Source of the DNA: Ixodes scapularis
Taxonomy: Eukaryota > Arthropoda > Arachnida > Ixodida > Ixodidae
DNA: 64,000 bases
Direction: 5' to 3'
Assembly: GCF_016920785.2 (NCBI RefSeq)
Contig: NW_024609884.1
Coordinates: forward strand, 38,731,035-38,795,034
Shown here: one piece after another, positions 54,658-64,000 of the stretch
Numbering within the stretch: position 1 is the first letter of the stretch
Layout: the number at the start of each line of letters is the position of its first letter
The notes under the pieces: model-generated
The model's input: only the letters and a program-made list of their open reading frames with translations
What the model was told of the DNA's origin: nothing
The model's database searches: none
Made by a program: the position numbers and the translations under genes

Positions 54658-57009
54658 GTGAGCTTCCTTCGTTCGGTGATGGGAGACGTCGCTAACCATG
54701 CGCGTTTCAGCGTATACCAAAACAATTATGCAAATTTACGGCACATTGTTAGGCAAATTGTGTTGTAAACCTGAAACATTCTACCATCACAATCGTTTAG
54801 CGATAATCTTGAGTTTCCAGACGCCAGACGCCTAGGTCCATGGCGCTCTTCATCAGATGATTTAACACGTGCCACGTGTATACTTCATAGTTGCGCTTAG
54901 AATGAAGCGGTACTGCCGCGAATCTGGCTGGTAAACCTTGTGATCTTCCAGAGCCGTCCATACTTGCGAGCTCTTTTCCCTCAGTGCGAACAGCTGGCCG
55001 AGCTCCTCCTCGCCTACCCCTCTGGTCACGTGACCTCCTCGTTAACCAATCAGCGTCGAGCACCTCACTCCTCCTCTCCCACCCGTCAGTCAATCAGCGT
55101 CGAGCCTCGCAGTCACGCTTTTATCTGGGCTTCACAAAATGCCGAACACCTAGCCAAAGAGCGTTTCACGTTACAATCAAATTTAAATAATTTGATACAT
55201 AGGACTGGTATTGAAATCGGACAGTACCTTTGCTCTCTGCGTGTGTGTGTGTTCGTGCGTAATCTGTTCATGGTATGTTCATAATAATTTATAATCTTTC
55301 ATATTAGGTACCGTTATTTTTTGGAAAAAAAAATCAATATTGTAAGGTAGAGTCGTCGCAGCAACATTCACCAAATTCAACTCTATTATTATTTTTTTGT
55401 TGTTGTTGACATATGACGCCCTACGTGCACAATCTAACTTACGAGGAGTGATTTTCCTCTAAACGCGCAGCGTTAAGGTGGCGAAGCGAGACACGCAGAA
55501 TGGGGTCGAACGTTCCGTAGGCATCGTTTCTCCGCAGTGCATCGGTGCCGGGCAGCTAACCCGCCCAAACACCGACCCCGAACAGCGAGAAATATCGCGA
55601 CACTTCCGAGTGCTCCCTGTGGTAGTCACGAGGATCGAAGGCGGTAGGACGCTAATCAAATTTTTAACCGAAAGCTTCGATCTTCACAAGCCCGTCAAGC
55701 CACTAAATCTGTCCAAACGGAACCTTCCCTCCACCCCCCCCCCCCCCCCCCCCCCCCAACTCCCCCTTCGTTTCCCTTCGTTTGGGAACTGCTTGGGGAC
55801 CGAAATCAATGGCTACAAAATGGCGGCTCCGGGAAATTCAATCAAACGGGGGACAACAAACCTGGCAGAGCGTGCTAATTTTTTTTTTTTCGAGGATAAG
55901 AGATAATGACAGGCTAATTATGTTTCAAAGAAAACTTCACGTCTATTGCTTTCCGACCGATCGTGATTCACCAGCTGTTCGGAGCTCCGGTGTTTTAACC
56001 TTTTTATGTAAATATGTATTTTTTCTCCAAGCCACCATCAGCCAAAAAAAAAAGAAAGAAAAAAAAAAAACTTGACATGTTTTTTTTTGTTTTTTTTTTC
56101 CGCTATTCGGGAAATATTTAGTGGCTGTAGCGTATACCGCAATGATCCGGCGTTGTTACGAGGAACTGCGTTACTACTTCCGGCGAAGTGTTGACGCAAT
56201 TTTATCACATTTTGGGTGAAATGCCTGTAATTGCTGTGGAAACGGCGTTGCAATCCTGTAAATGCAGTTCAACAGAAAAGAAAAGAAAAAAAAACAACAA
56301 ACAAACAAGTAAATCGGTTTAAAATTTCTTCATGTCACCGACAGCGTATAGAACCAGTTGACTTCGGTTGCGCTCCATGGTGCTAAGACGGCACGTATCT
56401 TCGATGACGCCACTCGATATTAATAGAGTGTAGGTAAGCAACATCCTGGTCAGCGCGTCGCAGTATACGGCCGAATCTTAATGACAAAACGTGCGAAAGA
56501 AGGCTTAAAAAAATAATTTAAAATGATAGAGAACGCCGTAAGCACGACGCTGCGACGTTGATGTCGACTCGTTCACGTTTATGCGGTGTAACTGAGGCAT
56601 AATTTGCATTGGGAAAACTAAACCTTGTTTCTCATTTTAAATTGATGGTAATAAATATTAGGGTTAGACGATGAGAGAATTATGTGCGGTCACGTCTCGA
56701 GCATGTTGGAAGAACGTCTACTTCACACATAGATGTGTGCTTGGAACATGCCCAAAAACAGTGTTTGTATGACCAATGTAACCGCCGTACGAGGAAGAAA
56801 ACCTCCTTAGACTAGGCCTGCCTGCAGACTGTCTTTTGCACGATGTATTCGCACTGGGACCGCAGCTTTGAGAGAAGTCGCCTTTCCATTATTGACCTTC
56901 CCAAAAGTATTTTCAAGCTTTTTTTTTTTTTATGATCTCCAATTTTTTTGTGCGCTCATGTGATTACTATAAAGACCTAACAAGTAGCACGAATGAACTT
57001 TCGTTTCAG

Positions 57010-57062
57010 TTCCAGTGCACAGGGATTTCCTGGAACTCTACGGGCGCAGTAATTGCGCTGGC
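57010..57062 (+). CDS. DYNC2I2: DYNC2I2 exon B, copy 2
   Basis: 53 bases, identical to copy 1, again ending at ATATCCTT (57,063-57,070) instead of a GT donor. Confidence 0.85.
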
Positions 57063-58355
57063 ATATCCTTCTAACGGCCGCGCTTTTATAAAAATTCGTT
57101 CGCGTGCTATTCTTTTTTTTTTTTGCTGCCTGTTTGTGGCAGCACTGGACTAGTACTGTTGTGCCTCACAAACGCTTAAAGGGGCGGTGCAACGATATTC
57201 AATTGGAATGTTTTTCACTTTACACGAGCTTACTGGCACTAGTGGGACTCAAGGATACTCGCAGGCAACACCACTGACTAAGAAACGCCTTTGTTGCGCT
57301 GTAATTTCGAGGACAAAACCGAGTGTTTTCATTCAATCTCTCCCTCGCAAAACCTGATGACGTAGCTAGGCGGTAGCAGTACCGCCCAGTGACGATATTT
57401 GAATGCGGCTTAGATTGGACCCGGGCATGGCGTGGACACTCGATTTGGGCTCGTGATAATCGATAGCTCGAGAAGCATTCGGGTAGTGTCCTGTGTCCAA
57501 TCGCTGCAATGACGACAACAGCCGAATCATAACAACGTCTGGAACTCAGCTCGTGTCCTGTGCCTTGCCAACCCCAGCGCATGGCTATGATCAACATTGG
57601 CGGCATATAATCGGCTCCAGATCACGTGGCCGCTTGTTCTGGCTGCGAGTTGAGGAGGTGAACGCTGCTCGTTTTTCTTTATTTTATTTTGCGACTTCGA
57701 TTGCATGTGGTGAAAAACGAACGGGTATTTCACAGGTCATTAACGTCAGGGATCCGTTCTAAGCGGTATTTGCTCAAAATACAAAAATCGTTGCATCGCC
57801 CCTTTAACAGGAGAAAGTCTCAAAAAGCCGTCTTTTCGAAAACTCAAAGTAACAACCGACGTTTTTTGTTTGTGTTTTGTTCTTAGCGAAACGCCGGAAG
57901 CCACTGTCTTTCTACGGTCACTGACACTTTGAAAACTCATGGCGCGGCGAGTCTCATACCATCTTATTCTCGCTCCACAGCCAGTTCAGATTACGGCACG
58001 CAAAGCAAGAGCTGCTGACGTCATAAGCCATACCTTCTCCCTTTTCTGAAGCTGTCCGTGACTGGAGCAGACTACGTTTCAAATTACTCCTGGGATCCTA
58101 GACTCGTCCAACACAAGGGCCCAAGTCCAGGGTGTGCGCCGGCGGGACTCTAGGGACGACGTCGCCGCGCCTTTGGCGCCAAAGTTCAATGAGCGCGCGA
58201 ATTTACGGCTCCTCCAACTGTGTGTTCGATGAGCTTCAACCATCTTCGTGCTTTGTTCGGATTTTACGGGCGAAGTGGGGAAACGAAGTGGCACGGCTAA
58301 ATGAAGGCTAAGGTTCCCGCGTTCTGGATGTCCTTAACGAAGAAAGTTGCAGCAC
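57063..58355 (+). other. U12-type intron, copy 2, carrying a MITE
   Basis: Same ATATCCTT donor, TCCTTAAC branch (58,331-58,338) and CAGCAC acceptor as copy 1. Nearly twice as long because a 624-base element is inserted about 115 bases from the 5' end. Confidence 0.8.
57180..57803. mobile_element. piggyBac-type MITE, polymorphic
   Basis: Termini AGGGGCGGTGCAACGAT and ATCGTTGCATCGCCCCT are near-perfect inverted repeats, flanked by TTAA on both sides (57,176-57,179 and 57,804-57,807). Copy 1 has a single TTAA at 34,029-34,032. TTAA duplication is the mark of piggyBac transposition. 624 bases, no transposase. Confidence 0.92.
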
Positions 58356-58537
58356 GTGCAGCATGCCCGCCCACGAGAGCTGGTGCTTGCACGACGCCGG
58401 CGTGCAGCTGTGGCACCTCCACCGCGCCGGCCGGGGAGACGTCGAGTCCAACCGCATCCTCAGCGCAGACTGCTGCGTGGCATCGGTCGCCTTTCACCCC
58501 CGACGACCGACGGTTCTCGCTGCGGGCACGGTTCAGG
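58356..58537 (+). CDS. DYNC2I2: DYNC2I2 exon C, copy 2
   Basis: 182 bases, two silent differences from copy 1 (GAA/GAG in HESW, CCA/CCC in FHP). Same splice signals. Confidence 0.87.
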
Positions 58538-59198
58538 GTGAGCACTTAATTGTCAACAGGGCGACCATACACTCGAACTAAAAAGAAAAAAAAAACGCCC
58601 GAACGGAATGGGGTGTTTTCCGAGGCATATCAAATGGCGTATATTCGTGGGGACGAACATGCTTGCCATGCACTAGGTGTCCGCACTTCAAGCAAGCGCG
58701 ATCGTGTACGCACGTTAGAAAGTAGGGCGTTCTGGCCGTGTCTGCGTGCCCGTGTCCTGAGTGCACGGCCAGGGGCTTCGTGCGCGTGCACGCACAGGTT
58801 CAGCAAAATTCGTAACCGCATACGTGTTAATCCGCTCAGCACAGACATGTGGTCGGGGCCAAAACACCCTGCTTCCAAGGGGCGTACTGCTTTCTCTACC
58901 TGTTGTACTTATTTACCTAAATTCATGACAACTGTAAAAAAAAAAAGTAAGTGTATGAGCGATTTTTAACGTGAAAAGAGAAAACGTTGAACCTGAAAAA
59001 TATGAATAGGTAGTTAGTTATTTACTAACCCAATATTCTTGCGTCCAGAACCTAAGTAATAGCAACAATGACACGAAACGTTGCATTATCTGACCGCACA
59101 TAACGCACAGAAGCCATGGATCCAGGTCTGAATGGACGCTGAAGTTAAGTAAACAAATATAAGACACAACTTTAGTGCGACAGGAGGAGACGAACTAA

Positions 59199-59408
59199 AG
59201 CCTGGTTCAGACAGTTGCGTTTGACTGCGTTTGACTGCGTTCCGGCAGCGAGAAACCAGGACATCCCTGCTGCTTATATCGCGTGCCAAGATGATTCCTT
59301 GGATTGGATTCCACGCTTCATACGAAGCACAGATGTGCCGGTGACTAGCTTTCCGCACTCGACGCAACGCAGTCAAACGCACTCAAACGCAAGTGTCTGA
59401 ACCGGCCT
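59199..59408. mobile_element. PIF/Harbinger-type MITE, polymorphic
   Basis: Termini AGCCTGGTTCAGACA and TGTCTGAACCGGCCT are inverted. The 3-bp target TAA is duplicated (59,196-59,198 and 59,409-59,411) and single in copy 1 (35,435-35,437). Subterminal GCGTTTGACT repeats occur at both ends. 210 bases, no coding capacity. A TAA or TTA 3-bp target is typical of PIF/Harbinger. Confidence 0.88.
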
Positions 59409-59680
59409 TAAGAATAAAACACATGTAGTCTGTAGTCCATGACAAGGAGGTTCGGTAGTCGCACATCTAGCGCGAGCTTCCTACCTTCACCAACGCTTAA
59501 TTGCTTCTCCGTCTCGTGCACATCGAGCGCGCGCGCGCGCTCAGTCAAAGCCTGGCAGAAGACATGGAGCATATGGTGGAAGCTGGGCGTTTGAAAAACA
59601 CGTCCTGCCGTTCTCATTCTGTCAGTGACTATAAATATTTAACTATGTATGTTCCCTTTTTTTTCTTCTTCTCTTTTTAG

Positions 59681-59811
59681 GCGACGTGCTACTGTGGGAC
59701 TTGGAACGCGAGTCTGAACAGTGGACATCCAGTTCGGTGCTCATGCACGGGGAGCACCAAGATTCTGTCACCGGAATGGTGTGGGGCGCCGATCATTCTC
59801 AAGCAGACAAC
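59681..59811 (+). CDS. DYNC2I2: DYNC2I2 exon D, copy 2
   Basis: 131 bases, one silent difference (GAG/GAA). Same splice sites. Confidence 0.92.
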
Positions 59812-59902
59812 GTGAGAGACTGTTACATTCTACCATAGCCTCCTCTATACTCACGAAGCCTGGCAGTTGGACGACGGTGCCATAGAGTGCCCGGTCACAG
59901 AT

Positions 59903-59990
59903 TTGGAGCGCGAGGATTTTTTTATACCAAATCCTCGCGCTCCAAAGGCTTTTTGATGCTTTGTGCTATAGCACAAAGCATCAAAGAGCC
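59903..59990. repeat. Two near-perfect palindromes, copy 2
   Basis: Counterpart of 35,924-36,010. Each palindrome has small changes in one arm (a run of T replaces the TGG before TATACC; CTTTTT for CTCTTT), so the hairpins are slightly imperfect. Confidence 0.85.
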
Positions 59991-60432
59991 ATTTCTCGGG
60001 GAACTTGGACGTCAGTGCACAGCTTTGGCAGCGGCAAGGACCCGAAACACACTTGTTCCCTCAGGAGAAGTGTGTTTCGGCGTCTCGCCGCAGCGGGGCG
60101 GCAGTCACGTGGCTCTCCTTTCATCCGTTGTCTGCCGCTCCACCTTTTCCATTTCGGCGGACGCTTCTCGTAGCGATCTGCCAGGCTACTATTTAGGCAC
60201 TGATAACGTAAAAACAGCAAGGCGTCCTTTTTTTTTCCCAAAGTTTGGGTGCTTTGCACGTGTTCGTTGTCTTTCGCAGTGCTTTGGCTGCGTGTGAACG
60301 CTCGGGGCTCACGAAGGGCCGAAACATTACCGAAGGATATAGGAGGCTAAAGCTGGAGGCAGGACGACTGAAGCTCCTCCCTTCCGTTTTCATGCTATCA
60401 GTGACTATTGACGTTCACGAGTACAGTCTCTA

Positions 60433-61115
60433 GGCGCCGCCATCTTGCTGCTGGTGTGGGTAGATCGTCTGATAGTCAAGCATTGCTGAGGCGTATATCA
60501 GCAACGGTTGTCTATCGGACGTTCTAGTCCGGTGTTGTAGGCGTTACCGGGAAAACAAAAAAGAAGTAACGAAATACGTTTCTCGTTACTTGCAAATAAA
60601 AGGAACGCGTTACCGACCTACGTTACATCAAAATAAAAGGAACACGTTATCGTTACCGATAAAAAGTAACGCAGGTTGCTTTTGCGTTACTTTTTTTAAA
60701 TTGTGAATTAGCGCGTTTTACTCTTTTGACGTTACAGGTTTGCATAAGGGCCATATTTCAGGAAACAATATGTTCATCCAGAAACTGAAAATAATTACCT
60801 TATATTTTTTACGGTTCCACCTAAATACCCGGAAAATAAAACGCAAAAAAAAGAGAAAAACACACACAAAAATTCATATGGCTTGGCGCATAGACGGACG
60901 AAAAAAATTCAAATGTGTTATTTTTATGTCTTGGGAAGAATAAGTAGCGAGTAACGTAACTACGTTGCACGTTACTCGAAATAAGTAACGTAAGTAAGCA
61001 TTACCCGTTACAGTTTTGCAAAATGTAACGAGTACGTTACAACGTCACCGGAAAAAGTACCGGGTTAAACAGTAACACTGCGATCTACCCACATTAGCCG
61101 CAACATGGCGGCGCC
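60433..61115. mobile_element. Foldback element with GTAACG element, copy 2
   Basis: Counterpart of 36,453-37,143, with the inner element at 60,529-61,051 (CCGGTGTTGTAGGCGTTACC ... ACGTCACCGG). Confidence 0.75.
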
Positions 61116-61820
61116 CAGAGGCCGTACTTGCAAACGTCTCTAGTACTATGCGACGGTGCCCTTTTTGCGAGTATATGAACCAAACCAGCTCAGTGTTTTA
61201 AAGGGTCCCTGAAAACAAAAACCTGCTGTTTTTAATAGTCTAGTTGGGACACGCGTGTCAAGAAATAAATTTTACGCGAAAAAACATTTTTAGAGCAATA
61301 TTGATGATGAGAGATTTATTTGAAATTCCACCCGCGAAGTCCGTGACGTCACAGGTCATTCCGGAAGGACCATCTCGGTCGTGAAGACGAAGCCGCTCCA
61401 CGTCTCCTCCAGGCGCACGAAGTGCTGAGAGAGAAAACAAGTCTTTTTTTTTTTTTTCGCGTAAAATTATTTTTTTTTGGCACGCGTGCCCCAACCAGAC
61501 TTAAAAAAATGTTTTTTTTTTTTTTTTTTTTTTAATTTTCAGGGGCTTTTTAAGGTGTACCTACCGACGAACCTCCCAAAAGCTAATAATAATTAAAAAA
61601 AAAAAAAACTCGAAACCATTTTAGAGCGAATTGGGCACAGTGTCGACTTTCAATTATAGTTTGGGTTGGTTTTTAACGACCAGGAACAAATTTGGCTCGG
61701 AACTGAACTAAAGGTCAGACGGACGCTGAGAGAAACTTAAGACTGAGTCTGACAATTGTCATTTTCTAAGTATATTCGCCTAAGCTAATGCTCCTCTCCG
61801 TACCCTGTTTTGTCGTTCAG

Positions 61821-61974
61821 CTGCTGACTTGTGGGTTAGACGGCGTGGTGCTTTCCTGGCAGCTGAACCACCGTTCTGGGCGTCTGGAACCAAACGAGCG
61901 ATTCGCACTGCTTTCCGAGAACATTCGACCCCACTTGAAGCTGAGGGCTGGGGGCAACGGCTCCGCCATTGGTG
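61821..61974 (+). CDS. DYNC2I2: DYNC2I2 exon E, copy 2
   Basis: 154 bases, one silent difference (AAA/AAG). Same acceptor and GTAGGC donor. The next exon (F) would lie beyond the window end. Confidence 0.9.
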
Positions 61975-62112
61975 GTAGGCAAATGAGCTTTATATTGGTC
62001 CAAAATGTAGATCCTCGAAAAAAAAATATTTTCGCCATCTATTCGGTTTCATAATAACTGCGTCCTGTAAGTTGCTGCATACTGCCGCGAGCGCAGCTGG
62101 CCAAGTAGGCGG

Positions 62113-62184
62113 CGCGCCCGTGGCCTAACTGTTATCGCGCTTGCCTTTTACACAGAAGGGCAGGGTTCGATTCCTGGTGGCGAC
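62113..62184 (+). repeat. tRNA-like element, copy 2
   Basis: TGGCCTAACTG (62,121-62,131) and GGTTCGATTCC (62,164-62,174), the counterpart of 38,188-38,257. Box A keeps its consensus despite one substitution. Confidence 0.55.
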
Positions 62185-63033
62185 ACGTCTTTTATTTATT
62201 CTTGCAATTTACTCTTCTCGGAAGTTCTAAAACTCTGTTGCATGTTCGAGGTTAGAATGTTCTATGCGCGAGCCTTCTTCGGCCAATTGTTCGAGAAGCC
62301 CACGCGTGTACAAAAAGGGCTCCGCGTGGCAAGCCGCAGTCAGTCTCGCCCCAGCGTTCGACTCTGCTCTTACGCCGACTTCGACGCCTGCGACGCTCTG
62401 CTGTTTCTTTTTTTTATTTTTGGGCACAAGTTCACCCCATTAAACGCTTAGTTTCTTCAATTATAACCGCCTCATCCATTGACATTCGTGACGATATTTA
62501 CTCGCCCAGTATACAGCAATCTAAGATTTGATGACAGAATATGTAAAAAAAAAAAAGAACTCAAATTATGATTAGGCAAAAAAACAACAATAAAAAACAA
62601 TATGAGCGTAATAAATGTTGCACGTAGTTTCTCATCAGATATGGAATTAACAAGTCAAGCTGATTTCTGAACTTCGTCAGTCGCTGAACTCCTTATTTTG
62701 AAGTGATTGACCTCTTCATATGCGTTGTAGAAAAACAAATCTGCGGTCAATTTTTTTTTTAATGCAAAAGCATTAACTCGAATCCGGCGTTGTCTGCTGC
62801 TGCGAAACACGACACCTAAATACCGTCTGTAGCAGCGAAACCCGGCCACTAAATTACCATTGGCTGCGACACATCATGTGACCCCATAGCAACGGCGTCA
62901 TCGTTGCTAAGGAGCCAGCCGAACCGCTGGCAGCGTAGCACAAAGAGTAAAAACCCGTCAAACATTTCTCAGGACGGTTCCTGTAAACAAAGTAAATTAA
63001 TGGCTTTGAAAAGAAAATTTCGTACATTTTGGT

Positions 63034-63130
63034 ATGGGTGGGAATCGAACCCGGGCGAGACGAGGACCCTTCCAGGACGCCACGGCAACACCGCGGGTCC
63101 GGCTGACTAAAGCCGTGACTAGTGCGTGCG
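63034..63130 (-). repeat. tRNA-like repeat with box B, copy 2
   Basis: Counterpart of 39,690-39,770, box B on the minus strand at 63,041-63,051. Confidence 0.45.
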
Positions 63131-63378
63131 TCATGCTTTCGCATTCCCACACGTCAGCAGTCTTAAATGTCTCTGCCGAATTTTTTTTTATATACATGCT
63201 CATAAACACATTTCAGTGTTCCTGTGAGTTGTCTGTGTTCCGAAGTCCCTTTATGTAAAATTCGTGCTCTGCCCTTTACGGCGTCTCAGTCTTCTGACTG
63301 TAAATAAGAGCATGAACGGAACTCCGGAAGGGTATACCTTGCGTTCGATGTGCGAGCGTGTGATCCCTATGCGTATAG

Positions 63379-63585
63379 AGCGAGTCGTCTGCTTCTTGCT
63401 CAGGAGTCGCTGTGACGTCAGAAGGACGCCGAGCTCTGATTGGCTTTGATTGAAAAGATAGTGGGTAGACCTGAATGCTAGGTGCTTCGATGGCTACCCA
63501 CTATATGTTTCAATCAACCAATCAGAGCTCAGCATTCTGATATCATCGCAACCCCTGTGCAAGAAGCAGACGAACTTGCGCTCCG
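63379..63585. mobile_element. Foldback element, copy 2
   Basis: Counterpart of 41,283-41,490. Here it is joined directly to GGGTATAC because the 1.25-kb segment of copy 1 is absent. Confidence 0.75.
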
Positions 63586-63770
63586 CATAGCCTGCGCTGT
63601 CGACGGAGATGAGATGAAAGGTTGTGAAGTGTAAAATACATATGAAATATTCAGTCACTGGAAAATTCAAGCACATGCGCGTATAGTCACTGCAGGTAGC
63701 TTAAGAAACGGAGGGTATGGCTTATTATATTAGCGCTTCTTGCTTCGGAATTTGTTCTTCTCCGTCCTTT

Positions 63771-63897
63771 GGGAGTTTTAGTAGATCGTTGCGATGCATC
63801 CGATAACGAGACAGCATACTCCGCCGACGCCTTTGGGCATGCATTGAATCGTTATCGGGTGTGGTTATCCGAGGTATCGGAACGATCTACTAAAACT
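63771..63897. mobile_element. MITE, GGGAGTTTTAGTAGATC family, copy 2
   Basis: Counterpart of 41,679-41,807. The left terminus here reads GGGAGTTTTAGTAGATCGTT, closer to a perfect inverse of the right end (AACGATCTACTAAAACTC). Confidence 0.7.
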
Positions 63898-64000
63898 CTT
63901 TTTTTATCAGTGAATAGCCCTATCTTATTGGCTGCGAAGAAAAATGAGATGCTCAGAACTTGCCACACCCTGCGTTCCTTAAGTAGCAAGTGCCCATAGA

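Larger units (their letters stand above)
51011..64000 (+). repeat. Large duplicated segment, copy 2
   Basis: Collinear with 26,603-41,907, carrying DYNC2I2 exons A-E with intact splice sites. It runs off the end of the window before exon F. Shorter than copy 1 because it lacks the insertions at 29,170, 30,837, 38,970 and 39,996, and longer where it has its own insertions at 57,180 and 59,199. Confidence 0.95.

Noticed and set aside
1..64000. CRISPR arrays, operons, Shine-Dalgarno sites, phage or plasmid genes
   Set aside because: None present. The sequence is eukaryotic with spliced genes, and the repeats are dispersed or palindromic without regular spacing.

Overview
This window is eukaryotic, repeat-dense genomic DNA. 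Multi-kilobase introns, many foldback and MITE-type DNA elements, a Penelope-like retroelement, tRNA-derived repeats and a split animal ciliary gene point to an arthropod. A tick-like chelicerate is my best guess, but that is an inference from repeat style, not proof. There is no bacterial gene organisation, CRISPR array or rRNA.

Layout. (1) Bases 1-16,100 are mostly degenerate repeats: a broken Penelope-like RT (about 960-2,245, minus), a THAP-domain remnant (2,300-2,668, minus), a Ty3/gypsy RT stub (5,740-6,254, minus), one plausible first exon of a secreted protein (4,738-4,855, minus), and a nested stack of DNA transposons at 11.6-14.6 kb. (2) Bases 16,170-19,410 hold a Penelope-like element with an intact RT plus GIY-YIG reading frame, framed by inverted repeats and (TA)n tracts. 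(3) Bases 19.4-26.6 kb hold several foldback elements. (4) From 31,288 to 47,222, eight plus-strand exons (A-H) of one host gene are recognisable as DYNC2I2 (WDR34), the WD40 intermediate chain of cytoplasmic dynein-2 used in intraflagellar transport. Reading phase is continuous through all eight exons. One intron has a minor-spliceosome (U12) signature: ATATCCTT donor and TCCTTAAC branch site. (5) A CR1/jockey-type LINE (48,631-50,910, minus) runs into a 100-base N gap (50,911-51,010). (6) From 51,011 to the end the sequence repeats 26,603-41,907, with exons A-E present again.

The two DYNC2I2 copies differ at 7 of 739 coding bases, all silent by my reading. They also differ by clean transposon insertions with target-site duplications and matching empty sites. 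Because the second copy begins directly after a fixed-length gap, two haplotypes placed in series is the simplest explanation; a real recent tandem duplication is the alternative.

The best leads for new biology are: a family of palindromic elements that share their outer stem and terminal sequence with the Penelope-like element but carry different inner stems; the Penelope-like ORF whose first ATG sits in the loop of a roughly 100-bp-arm hairpin; and a set of DNA elements (two with clear 8-bp hAT-type target duplications in addition to the polymorphic one) that each carry their own dense subterminal hexamer repeat.
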